Positions 35,150-42,972 of a stretch of 64,000 nucleotides of DNA are shown here, piece by piece. Location of the stretch: positions 61,571-125,570 of IMG/VR virus record IMGVR_UViG_3300030419_005456. One strand, 5' to 3'. The position numbers and the translations under genes were made by a program. This DNA is from a virus. How positions within the stretch are numbered: position 1 is the first letter of the stretch; the number at the start of each line of letters is the position of its first letter. Under the pieces are notes generated by a model. It had not been told where the DNA came from. It saw only the letters and a program-made list of their open reading frames with translations, and made no database searches.

Positions 35150-35788
35150 ACCATTTTTGAGTATAATTTCTGCCATTTTTGGAGAAGTAAATCTAATACC
35201 GTGTATTCCCATGCTGGAAAATAACTTAAAGTATTTTTTATTTATTAGTTTACTGCATGCGGTTACTAATAAACCTGTTTTTGTTTGTATGTCGTGACAC
35301 ATAATGATGTTATCATCCATGTCATCTGGAAAAGAGCCGGTGCAGTTTATCAAATGGTTGATATTCATATCGTGTAAAATTTCACAAAGCAGCAAAACCG
35401 TTTTCGGAGAAAATAGTCTATATTCCACAATCGGCCTAAGCTCCACATTGTTTTCCCTGCAAACCGTCAAACAAGCTTTTAGGTCTTCTTTAATTTTTCT
35501 CCAGTTGTTTTCTTTGATAAGACTGCTATTTAACACCAAGTCTATAAAAACAGCACCCTGCCTTATAGCTAAAATAATTTCATGAAGCCTGACCTGAGAT
35601 ATGCTTAAACCATAAGGAAAGTCAATAGCCGCAGCAAACTGTTGGTTGTTTAAGAACTCATTAACTTTCGACATAAGGCCAGAAGGCAAGGACACACAGT
35701 GCATGTCTTGTTCGGCAGAAATAAAGATTGTCTCTAGTATATCGTTGTGAGTACAATCTTGATTTGTACAAGCTAATTCGGTAAGCAT
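35144..35788 (-). CDS. Deoxyribose-phosphate aldolase-fold protein, catalytic lysine apparently missing
   Basis: 214 aa. AAIDFPYGLSISQVRLHEIILAIRQGAVFIDLVLN aligns by eye with DeoC (FP-G-s---K--E---AI--GA-EID-V-N), keeping the Asp. The later segment HLINCTGSF falls where DeoC has FVKTSTGF, so the Schiff-base Lys seems replaced by Ile or Asn. Either activity is lost, or the protein does something else. Start overlaps the sigma factor by 16 bases. Confidence 0.6.
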   Translation of the reverse strand: MLTELACTNQDCTHNDILETIFISAEQDMHCVSLPSGLMSKVNEFLNNQQFAAAIDFPYGLSISQVRLHEIILAIRQGAVFIDLVLNSSLIKENNWRKIKEDLKACLTVCRENNVELRPIVEYRLFSPKTVLLLCEILHDMNINHLINCTGSFPDDMDDNIIMCHDIQTKTGLLVTACSKLINKKYFKLFSSMGIHGIRFTSPKMAEIILKNGV

Positions 35789-36294
35789 TCTCTTAGTTTT
35801 TTAAGTGCGTTGATTATATGTCTTCTAGCGGTTTCCCTGCTGTAGTTATTGGATCTTGCAATTTCTTCCATTGTTAGCTTTTCAAAAAATCTCTGATGGA
35901 TAACCTTTTGAAATTCATCTGGTAGCAACTTTATCGTGTCTTTGATGTCAATTTCATTAAAAACTTTGCCATCAATTTTTCCTATGATGGGAAATATCTC
36001 ATCATTTACCTGTGTGTGTCTGGTCTTGTGTTTTATTATGTCAGCGACTTGTTTTTTACACTCCCAGTCAACCCTCGTATAAAGAAAAGATGTAAACTTT
36101 TTGCCACCATTTGGATCAAAAGCTTTCATTGCTTCCCACAGGGATATTAATTTGCATCTTTGAAGATCTTCTGTTGGTATAATATTTCTATATTTTTTAC
36201 ATGCTGAATTGATTATGCGTATATTGTCAATATTTTCCAACGCATCCTCAAACTCAGATTCCGTTATCGTATTTTGCGTGCGCGCTTTTTTCAT
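35773..36294 (-). CDS. Second sigma-70 family sigma factor
   Basis: 173 aa. The first two thirds carry a region-2-like segment (LISLWEAMKAFDPNGGKKFTSFLYTRVDWECKKQ), and FFEKLTMEEIARSNNYSRETARRHIINALKKLR is a clear region-4 helix-turn-helix. It resembles the small sigma factors of large phages. Two phage sigma factors in one window fits staged transcription. It overlaps its upstream neighbour by 41 bases, so the start is a little uncertain. Confidence 0.85.
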   Translation of the reverse strand: MKKARTQNTITESEFEDALENIDNIRIINSACKKYRNIIPTEDLQRCKLISLWEAMKAFDPNGGKKFTSFLYTRVDWECKKQVADIIKHKTRHTQVNDEIFPIIGKIDGKVFNEIDIKDTIKLLPDEFQKVIHQRFFEKLTMEEIARSNNYSRETARRHIINALKKLRECLPN

Positions 36295-36646
36295 CTCGAT
36301 TTTCGTCCTTGATAATCTCTCTTTTTTCCTTTTGGCACTCAGGACAATTTGGATAAAAACTGTCGGAATGAGGTTCTATGAAGTGGTGTAAACGCAACTG
36401 ACCTATAGAAATTATTGCTTGGTTTGAGGTTAGCTGCGCTTGCCCCGCCATCAACGAGCCAAGAGCTTTGAAAACGTTTTCTCTATAATCCTTGTCTGAT
36501 TTACTGATAATATTTGGTTCAAAAGACAACGCACTTTTTACTGATGATAATTGCACATCAATTTTGTTGTTTATTTTGTAGCCGATGTATCCTGTAAAAG
36601 CCATATTCAAAATTAGTAAGAAATAAAAAAATTTGTTGGACATCAA
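36254..36646 (-). CDS. Membrane-anchored protein with CxxC
   Basis: 130 aa. The N-terminal segment FFYFLLILNMAFTGYIGYKI is a membrane anchor or uncleaved signal. The rest is polar, with NCPECQKEKREI near the C-terminus. The start may be the second Met. No family recognised; could be an inner-membrane phage protein. Overlaps the sigma-factor gene by 41 bases. Confidence 0.5.
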   Translation of the reverse strand: MMSNKFFYFLLILNMAFTGYIGYKINNKIDVQLSSVKSALSFEPNIISKSDKDYRENVFKALGSLMAGQAQLTSNQAIISIGQLRLHHFIEPHSDSFYPNCPECQKEKREIIKDENRDEKSAHAKYDNGI

Positions 36647-36670
36647 TATACCCCTAGAATAAGTTTTGTA

Positions 36671-37291
36671 TTATCCAACTATTCCATCGGCAAAGCCGTA
36701 AAGAACGGCTTCTTCGGCGGATAGATACCAATCCCCCCTACTTTTCATTTTCCTAGTTATGTAACGCTTCACCTTTTCTCTGGTGACAGACTTGTAATGT
36801 TCCTTAAAAAACTTTCCTTGCATGCAAACATCTGTATAAATTTCCAGCATACGATTGTTTAGTCGTTTTTCGTATTCGCTGCCAGAAATAACAGATAGCG
36901 AATAACCTTCAGAAGAACTTTCTCCGAAGTGTGTCATAAAATCTGTATCTGGCATTAGCAGTCGTTTGTCGGCTGCTTGAAGTATGATGCTACTCATTGA
37001 GCATACACTTGCGTATCCTATAATAGTTATGTAGCAAGGAGATAGAGCAATGGAATTGTATATAGCCATTCCGTCATTCCAGTCGCCACCAACCGTATGC
37101 ATATGTATTGTTATTTTTTCGTCATTTCTACTTTGAAGGAGGTGCAAGTTTTTAATAAACGTTGTCGCCATCCTAAATTCTACTCCGGGTTCTTCTTCTT
37201 CTCCCTGTCCATAGTGTCCGTGTAGATATAACTCTCTTTTTGTAGAATTTATTCCGTATGTATGTATTTCATGTAGAGAGTCGTTAGGCAT
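36671..37291 (-). CDS. ClpP-like serine protease
   Basis: 206 aa. HTVGGDWNDGMAIYNSI is the ClpP G-G-x-x substrate strand, GYASVCSMSSIILQAAD has the catalytic Ser, and FMTHFGES the catalytic His. LYGFADGI closes the domain. Phage ClpP-like enzymes often mature the prohead, and neighbours look like virion proteins, but it could also act on host proteins. AGGGAGA lies before the ATG. Confidence 0.85.
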   Translation of the reverse strand: MPNDSLHEIHTYGINSTKRELYLHGHYGQGEEEEPGVEFRMATTFIKNLHLLQSRNDEKITIHMHTVGGDWNDGMAIYNSIALSPCYITIIGYASVCSMSSIILQAADKRLLMPDTDFMTHFGESSSEGYSLSVISGSEYEKRLNNRMLEIYTDVCMQGKFFKEHYKSVTREKVKRYITRKMKSRGDWYLSAEEAVLYGFADGIVG

Positions 37292-37302
37292 ATACGGTCT
37301 CC

Positions 37303-37920
37303 CTAATCTAGGTTATTAAAAAGCACACCGCCGTTTTTTTGCTTTATTTTTTCGTATCTCATTAGTTTTTTGATATACGTTTCGTCTTCGTCATCATTTG
37401 TGCTGGCGTATTCAATTTTTCCTGCCGGAGAAACGAATATAGCCCAGTATTTATCCTCAGAAATCATTTCCTTTATTAAGGTTACGCTTTCTCTGGTATC
37501 GTCATCTAGCTGCTCACCAATTAAGGCACTTTCAATATTTGTTCTGACATTTCTAAAATCAAAAAGTTGACCAACACCAATAAAAAATCGGTATCTACTA
37601 ATAATAATCAGCATTTCCACGCCATCTGATTTTTCTATCAGATCTTTTACAGATTGGGTGATGTCAAAATTCGTATGACCCATCCAGCAGTCAAACTGGT
37701 TAAGCACATTCATTTTGTCATGCATCTGGAATACGCCAGCCGGAGTAGTTACCAATTTGGGTATTCTGCTCATAAGATCCAGAGCTTCTTCTATTAGCTC
37801 TATGTCTTCGCCATCTTCGCTCGATGTTTCAATCACATCGTCAATCATGTCTTGTTCTAATAGGTCTGTGTCCCATTTTTCCCAAGCTATTTTTCTTTGT
37901 TTAGGGGGATCATTGAACAT
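37303..37920 (-). CDS. Unrecognised protein next to the ClpP-like protease
   Basis: 205 aa. Central part (MLIIISRYRFFIGVGQLFDFRN, then KYWAIFVSPAGKIEYAS) looks like a mixed alpha/beta domain. N-terminal 60 residues are acidic. No motif is recognised. Starts within the last 11 bases of the upstream gene, with AAGGAAT before it, so these two are translated together. Confidence 0.6.
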   Translation of the reverse strand: MFNDPPKQRKIAWEKWDTDLLEQDMIDDVIETSSEDGEDIELIEEALDLMSRIPKLVTTPAGVFQMHDKMNVLNQFDCWMGHTNFDITQSVKDLIEKSDGVEMLIIISRYRFFIGVGQLFDFRNVRTNIESALIGEQLDDDTRESVTLIKEMISEDKYWAIFVSPAGKIEYASTNDDEDETYIKKLMRYEKIKQKNGGVLFNNLD

Positions 37921-38350
37921 GAGGATGATTCCTTAATATATCACTAGGTTTTACAACTAAAGAGTCCTCTACGTTCCCCTGCCCTCCATCGCCAGTCATC
38001 ATCATATTGGCAAAAGTTGCAGTAAGTCTTTCTTTGTGGGCGTCTAACATGAATTTCATGATGTCCTCCAACTCTTCTAGACGACCCTCAGATTCTAAGC
38101 CATCTCGTACATAGTTAAGAGCATCGTCTAATGTTTCTCCAGAGCATACTTTGTCTAAAAGCTCTGCAAAATATAGGTGCGCAGAACTTTTTACTTCGGA
38201 ATTCCACGTACACTCGACCCAAGTATCTCCTTCTTTATCAACGGTATAAATTAATTCTGCAACAGCTTCTGGTTTTTCTTCTTCGGGAGTTTCTATTTGT
38301 TGTTCTTCAGGTTGAGTGTCTTGTTGTTTTTTCTTAAAGAAATTAAACAT
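37910..38350 (-). CDS. Unrecognised acidic protein
   Basis: 146 aa. A short basic start (FNFFKKKQQD) is followed by a Glu/Gln/Pro-rich linker and then a domain with IYTVDKEGDTWVECTWN and a long helix (LEELEDIMKFMLDAHKERL). Good AGAAGGG ribosome site. Possibly a virion or scaffold-associated protein given the ClpP-like gene nearby. No family is recognised. Confidence 0.58.
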   Translation of the reverse strand: MFNFFKKKQQDTQPEEQQIETPEEEKPEAVAELIYTVDKEGDTWVECTWNSEVKSSAHLYFAELLDKVCSGETLDDALNYVRDGLESEGRLEELEDIMKFMLDAHKERLTATFANMMMTGDGGQGNVEDSLVVKPSDILRNHPHVQ

Positions 38351-38606
38351 CTGACCCTTCTGGAAAGTATTCTCGAAGCACTTCTAGTCTGTCTGTAGCA
38401 TCTACTAAGACATCTAGAGCTTCGTCTAAATTTTTGTAATAATCTTCTGTTGAATGATCCCCTATTCCAACACCATTATCTAATAGCAGCGATAGAGAAC
38501 CAAGAGCTTTTTGTTTGTCTGACTCGGCTTTGTTACGAAGGTATGAAATCATGTGGTCTTTTTGCGGCATGCCCTTTTGTCCTATTAAAGATTCTGTAAT
38601 ATTCAT
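38343..38606 (-). CDS. Small helical protein
   Basis: 87 aa, mostly helical, with KNLDEALDVLVDATDRLEVLREYF near the end. GAGGGAATAA before the ATG is a good ribosome site. It directly abuts the glycosyltransferase-like gene. No family recognised. Confidence 0.55.
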   Translation of the reverse strand: MNITESLIGQKGMPQKDHMISYLRNKAESDKQKALGSLSLLLDNGVGIGDHSTEDYYKNLDEALDVLVDATDRLEVLREYFPEGSDV

Positions 38607-39443
38607 TTATTCCCTCTTGAAAGGTAATGGCGTTTCATTGTGACACCAGACAACATTCTGAAACGCAAATTCCATTGCGCTAAAATCAATCACTTCTCCG
38701 TTTATGTATCTGTTGTTTAAGTTTTCCTCTGTGTAGGGGAAGACCTGCCCCGCAATTAATGGCGGGTCTTGAACGCAGTTTGATGGTATGCTAAACAAAA
38801 CACTTTGTCTGCATGCTATCATTTTATCCCTGTGTGTATCCTCTCTTGATTTTCCTGCAAGCACGCCTTCCCACTGTCTTAAGTATGAGAATTTGTGTTT
38901 ATTGCTAAGATCTCTGAGTTCTTCTGTCCTGAAAATGTGACCATCTAAGGAAATTGGATACCCGTAATTTTGAGTGGAATCCCACTCCTTCCAGTTCCAT
39001 TTGACGAGATATGGATTAGTAACAAAATCCTCTAAAACATATCTCCTTTCGGGGTCTAAGTAATACTGCATGGTCGTATTTAGTCCCAGTCTTAGGGACA
39101 TGCAGAATACCTCGTCTTCAAATGCTGCTTCGGCTTGTTGCCAAGTTATAGGTATTTGTTTATAAAATATACAATCGTCTACAATTCCGCATATGTACTG
39201 ACTCTTGCAAGAATTCAACGCTTCTAAAAAGTCAGAAACAAAATCTTTTTCTTCCTGCCACACAACGTTGTGTAAAATTTCTTCTGACTGAAGTTTTCTG
39301 TACCCCTCTCTGTACAATTCGTTGGAGCCTACGTGTATTACACGTATCTCGTTAAAAAAACCGTTTGCGTATTTTTTTATGCTTTCCAGTAAAAGTCTTA
39401 ACTGGCAAGCTCTGTCCTTAGATAAAACCAGTGCGTTTATCAT
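38607..39443 (-). CDS. Glycosyltransferase-like protein, paralogue of 28964-29845
   Basis: 278 aa. Starts INALVLSKDRACQLRLLLES, with CGIVDDCIFY in the position of a DxD-like site and SLRLGLNTTMQYY, SLDGHIF and NNRYINGEVIDFSAMEF shared with its paralogue nearly 10 kb to the left. Likely a GT-A sugar transferase. Duplicated copies suggest that two related linkages or acceptors are handled. Acceptor unknown. Confidence 0.65.
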   Translation of the reverse strand: MINALVLSKDRACQLRLLLESIKKYANGFFNEIRVIHVGSNELYREGYRKLQSEEILHNVVWQEEKDFVSDFLEALNSCKSQYICGIVDDCIFYKQIPITWQQAEAAFEDEVFCMSLRLGLNTTMQYYLDPERRYVLEDFVTNPYLVKWNWKEWDSTQNYGYPISLDGHIFRTEELRDLSNKHKFSYLRQWEGVLAGKSREDTHRDKMIACRQSVLFSIPSNCVQDPPLIAGQVFPYTEENLNNRYINGEVIDFSAMEFAFQNVVWCHNETPLPFKRE

Positions 39444-39469
39444 TTTTGTCTTCTAATTAAAAGTCCTGT

Positions 39470-39964
39470 TCATTCTGGTGATTTTGAAAGTGTTTCATGA
39501 CCCCAAGGACACCTCATGACATAAAAGGTTTTAGCAAGTTTTATTTCAACTTCGCCTGTCCATATAGTATCTAAATCATCATACGGGCATTTGTATTTAG
39601 ATGCCTCTGTCTTATCTGAATGTTTTCTATACCAGTCATTAAACTCTTTCATGTTCCTTCCCGGCATCCAAAGCGTTTTTCCGTCTCCGGTCTTATGTGG
39701 ATGAACGCCTTTAAGACCTATCTTCTTAGCCATTTTTATGGCTTCTTCTTTTGACTCAAAGACATACTCGTTCATTGGGCCAGCATCGTGACCAGCGTAA
39801 GAGTCCTCTACTTTGTTTAATATATGTTCAGCGTGACCGGTTGTTTTACCGTTACAAAACGCATACCGCTGATCTATATCTGGAAAACTTTTTTTGGACT
39901 TTTCGCTAGACATGCATCTCTTGATGAAATCTTTTCTCTTTTCATTCTTGCGTGGAGAAGGCAT
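39470..39964 (-). CDS. Phage protein with MPSPRKNE...RCM head-type motif
   Basis: Starting at the ATG at 39964, which has AAGGAG before it, 164 aa. The opening PSPRKNEKRKDFIKRCM and later DQRYAFCNGK match a motif I have seen at the front of many phage head-related proteins. The middle, EYVFESKEEAIKMAKKIGL through FNDWYRKHSDK, looks like a second small domain. Function is not known; likely structural or packaging related. Confidence 0.55.
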   Translation of the reverse strand: MPSPRKNEKRKDFIKRCMSSEKSKKSFPDIDQRYAFCNGKTTGHAEHILNKVEDSYAGHDAGPMNEYVFESKEEAIKMAKKIGLKGVHPHKTGDGKTLWMPGRNMKEFNDWYRKHSDKTEASKYKCPYDDLDTIWTGEVEIKLAKTFYVMRCPWGHETLSKSPE

Positions 39965-39975
39965 GTTAAGACTCC

Positions 39976-41085
39976 TTAGTCTGAAACAGCCTTTACTATC
40001 GCTTTTGCAGAGTTCTGCCAACTGAACTTTTTAGATGTGTCTATTCCAGCTTGGTTGACATTTAGGCTGTCTGATTTCTTTAATTCATGAATTGCTCTCA
40101 TGTGTTCTACTAACTGGTCAATTTGCGGTTCCCCAATATGCGCCCATTGGCCCTGACCGTGAAACCACTTACCGTCCTTAGCGTCTTCTAAGTCGGTTAT
40201 TTCTACAAGTTTACAATTTTCTTCATTACAAAATTCTGTATGACCAGCGTAATCTGTGGCGATTACGTGTTTGCCACAACTCATCATTTCTAGCAGTTCA
40301 AGGTTCCACCCTTCTGCTCTAGCTGGAAAAACTCCACAATCTGCTTGTGACATAATATTATACACTTCTTTTTGCGATTCTTGACGTGGAATAGAGCGTA
40401 TTTTATCACCTAAACCAGACCCCTTATACAGCCTTTCCCACTGAAAATTCTCTTCATCTGTATAGAATGGATTATCGCACATCATCCACAATTCTACGTT
40501 ATCATCAGGCGTAAAAGCCTTATTAAAAGCTTCTACTAATACATCGTGGCCCTTGCGAACCTCCCATTTTCCACAGTTAAAAAACACCGTATTTGGCCTA
40601 TCTGAGAATTTTTCTCTAAAAATAGACCTGTCAACACCTAAAGGTATTACGTGAATTTTGTCGTCTAGGTCTTTTAATCCATATCTTTCTTCCAAAGCGC
40701 CCTTCAGAACGTCTTTAGCCCACTGAGAGCATACGAATAATTCGTCTGGATTAGAAAGTTGGTGCAGTTCCTGTTCTGTGAATTTATTTAGTTCAAAAAT
40801 AGGAAAGCCGATTTTCTTGCCTTTACCTACAAATTCTGCCATGTCATGCTGATGCCAGATGCGGATACAGGGAGCGTTAAAGTCAGGCATCCTAGAATTT
40901 TCAAATAAACCCTTTATTAATTCATTCTGCTCCGGCTGTGTTTGTATTGGCCCCATACCATATAACGCCACAGTATGACCTAGCTTGGATAGAGCGTTAA
41001 TTATATTGTAGCCTGCAACACCATAGCCTAGAGAGTTAAGCGGTGTGATGACGTTGAAGTTTTGGGTGGAATCTAAAAAGGACAT
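39976..41085 (-). CDS. GT4 family glycosyltransferase
   Basis: 369 aa. NVITPLNSLGYGVAGYNIINAL is the N-terminal Rossmann unit, FFNCGKWEVRKGHDVLVEAFNKAF starts the second and PARAEGWNLELLEMMSCGKHVIATDYAGH the donor site with its glutamates. It acts on nucleotide sugars. It lies 11 bases from the exostosin-like gene and is a few bases upstream of the head-type gene. Confidence 0.87.
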   Translation of the reverse strand: MSFLDSTQNFNVITPLNSLGYGVAGYNIINALSKLGHTVALYGMGPIQTQPEQNELIKGLFENSRMPDFNAPCIRIWHQHDMAEFVGKGKKIGFPIFELNKFTEQELHQLSNPDELFVCSQWAKDVLKGALEERYGLKDLDDKIHVIPLGVDRSIFREKFSDRPNTVFFNCGKWEVRKGHDVLVEAFNKAFTPDDNVELWMMCDNPFYTDEENFQWERLYKGSGLGDKIRSIPRQESQKEVYNIMSQADCGVFPARAEGWNLELLEMMSCGKHVIATDYAGHTEFCNEENCKLVEITDLEDAKDGKWFHGQGQWAHIGEPQIDQLVEHMRAIHELKKSDSLNVNQAGIDTSKKFSWQNSAKAIVKAVSD

Positions 41086-41096
41086 TTATTTCTCCG

Positions 41097-42056
41097 TTAC
41101 AAAAGTTTCCTAGCTTCTTCTATTTGATTGGCCCAGTAAGATAATCTCGCCTTATCTAAGCTATAAGTTTTGTCTGTAATAATTTCTGCGTATTTCTCTT
41201 TCAGAAATGACTGACTGAGTTCGTTCCAGTCGTCAATAACCAATATTGGCAACCCTTCCATATAATTGGTTACTGGAGAGCGTTTTACAATCGGTATACA
41301 TCCTAAGTATAACGCTTCTAGTATCCTATAGCAATCTGTTCCGTTACCTTCTGGACAAACGACCATTATATGCTTAGAAAGTTCGTCTAGATAATCTCTA
41401 TAACTTTTTGGTTCCAAGACAATGGTGGCCCAAGGCGGATCAAAATCAAGAAAAGCCTGTTTAATCAATCCTCTTTCCAGAGTATGGTCTTGCCAATTCA
41501 CATAGGCAATATTGATTTTGTCATCAACATCATATGCTTTTGTTTCAAAAATATCACGGGGCGCATCCTTGCCTACGCCTAGTGGTATTCCTTGTATTCT
41601 ATCATCTTCGATAAGAGGATTTACTGTGAACCATTTAACAACATTGTCTGGTATCTTGTTAAAAGTGGAGTAAGTGTGTGCATAGCATCTTACCGAATAT
41701 TTATCTTCTATGTTGCATTTTTCTCTGTCGCACCTGCTCGGTATTAGGAGATCCTCATATCCTATCATTGGTATTTGGTCTTTGAGCATTGCAAGCCATG
41801 TTATCATGTCCATTGCAACAGGATGTTCTTCTTGGTATGCAACCCCGTAATCGCTAAATCCGCTAATTACAATGTACCTGTTGTCAGTTCTTTCGCATTT
41901 TTTGAAGAACTTGTGTATGTGTTCTATGTTGCAGTATACTACCCCAGAGTCGGGTATTGAATCGTCGTCGTGGTCAATCTCGTAGTTGCAGTCCCCCAAG
42001 TCCATCCAAGACTTGACGTGTATCATGTATTCTGGTTTTATCTTTATCAAGACCAA
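41097..42056 (-). CDS. Exostosin-like glycosyltransferase
   Basis: 319 aa from a TTG start with GAGGAAAGG; an ATG 10 codons in is an alternative. IMVVCPEGNGTDCYRILEALYLGCIPIVKRSPVTNYMEGLPILVIDDWNEL matches the C-terminal donor domain of exostosin/GT47-like enzymes. GIPLGVGKDAPRDIFE and NIAYVNWQDHTLERGL fit the preceding region. Overlaps the Kdo-8-P synthase stop by 10 bases, pointing to one operon for sugar synthesis and transfer. Confidence 0.7.
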   Translation of the reverse strand: MVLIKIKPEYMIHVKSWMDLGDCNYEIDHDDDSIPDSGVVYCNIEHIHKFFKKCERTDNRYIVISGFSDYGVAYQEEHPVAMDMITWLAMLKDQIPMIGYEDLLIPSRCDREKCNIEDKYSVRCYAHTYSTFNKIPDNVVKWFTVNPLIEDDRIQGIPLGVGKDAPRDIFETKAYDVDDKINIAYVNWQDHTLERGLIKQAFLDFDPPWATIVLEPKSYRDYLDELSKHIMVVCPEGNGTDCYRILEALYLGCIPIVKRSPVTNYMEGLPILVIDDWNELSQSFLKEKYAEIITDKTYSLDKARLSYWANQIEEARKLL

Positions 42057-42841
42057 TGCCTTTCCTCGAACAGGCTGTGTTTTAGAACTCTACTCAAAAC
42101 GCCCTCAAACTCGTTTAATCTAAGCGTGTTTGGCCCATCACTTAGGGCGTTGTCTGGGTCGGGGTGTACCTCAAAGAACAGACCATCTGCTCCTATCGCC
42201 GTAGCCGCCTTTGCCAAAGGTTCTACAAACTCCCGGTTTCCTCCTGTGGAAGTTCCAAGACCTCCCGGTTTTTGAACGCTATGTGTTGCGTCAAATATGA
42301 CTGGACAACCAAAGGATTGCATAATTGGTATCGAGGTCATGTCGTTCACCAATCTACCATAACCAAAAAAAGTACCCCTTTCAGTTAAATAGATTTTACT
42401 GGAATCACATCCACCAGCTTTTAATTTGTTGACAACGTTTTTCATTTCCTCTGGGGATAGAAACTGTCCCTTTTTTACATTAACGATCTTGCCGGTTTTA
42501 GCAGCAGCTACAAGAAGGTCTGTTTGTCTACACAGAAAGGCTGGGATTTGGATTATGTCTACAAATTGAGCTACGCTGCTGGCTTGCCAAGGTTCGTGTA
42601 TATCAGTCGTTGTCTTTAAGCCTATTTGTTTGACAGAATTAAAGATCTTTTTAACTAAATATATACCATCGTTCAGACCGAGACTTCTGTAAGAATCAAT
42701 ACTGGAACGGTTAGCTTTATCAAAAGAGGCTTTAAATATAATCTCTAAGCCTAAATTGTCACTTATTTCACGGAGTTTTTCCGCTATCAATAGAGTGGTT
42801 TCTTCTGATTCTATTGAGCATGGGCCAGCAATTACTATCAT
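42047..42841 (-). CDS. kdsA: 3-deoxy-D-manno-octulosonate 8-phosphate synthase
   Basis: 264 aa. IAGPCSIESEETTL, FKASFDKANRSS, IIQIPAFLCRQTDLL, TERGTFFGYGRLVNDM and FDATHSVQKPGG are the KdsA signatures. It condenses PEP with arabinose-5-phosphate to give Kdo-8-P, the lipopolysaccharide inner-core precursor. A phage copy suggests modification of lipopolysaccharide or another Kdo-containing glycan. A good AGGAGA site lies before the ATG. Two promoter-like elements lie upstream. Confidence 0.95.
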   Translation of the reverse strand: MIVIAGPCSIESEETTLLIAEKLREISDNLGLEIIFKASFDKANRSSIDSYRSLGLNDGIYLVKKIFNSVKQIGLKTTTDIHEPWQASSVAQFVDIIQIPAFLCRQTDLLVAAAKTGKIVNVKKGQFLSPEEMKNVVNKLKAGGCDSSKIYLTERGTFFGYGRLVNDMTSIPIMQSFGCPVIFDATHSVQKPGGLGTSTGGNREFVEPLAKAATAIGADGLFFEVHPDPDNALSDGPNTLRLNEFEGVLSRVLKHSLFEERHWS

Positions 42842-42863
42842 AAAAATCTCCTATCTGATGATA

Positions 42864-42871
42864 TATTATAC
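42864..42871 (-). promoter_or_regulatory. GTATAATA box before kdsA
   Basis: Minus strand AAGCGTATAATATATCA lies 22 bases before the ATG, with the AGGAGA ribosome site between them. Confidence 0.6.
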
Positions 42872-42886
42872 GCTTATGTTTGCAAA

Positions 42887-42915
42887 ATTACAAAACGTAT
42901 AATTCACTCGGTCAA
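42887..42915 (-). promoter_or_regulatory. Sigma70-like promoter before kdsA
   Basis: Minus strand TTGACC (42910-42915), 17 bases, TGTAAT (42887-42892). The -10 is embedded in ATTATACGTTTTGTAAT, a near-palindrome nearly identical to the perfect palindrome at 61905-61929. It stands upstream of the GTATAATA box in tandem. Confidence 0.5.
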
Positions 42916-42972
42916 GGGGGATTTACGATAATCTGGACTGTTCAGCAAAAACAAGAAATCAATACAGGATAT

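Noticed and set aside
40350-40360. Further GTATAATA match inside the GT4 gene 39976-41085
   Set aside because: It lies within a coding sequence and is nearly 400 bases from the next gene start; probably chance in AT-rich DNA.
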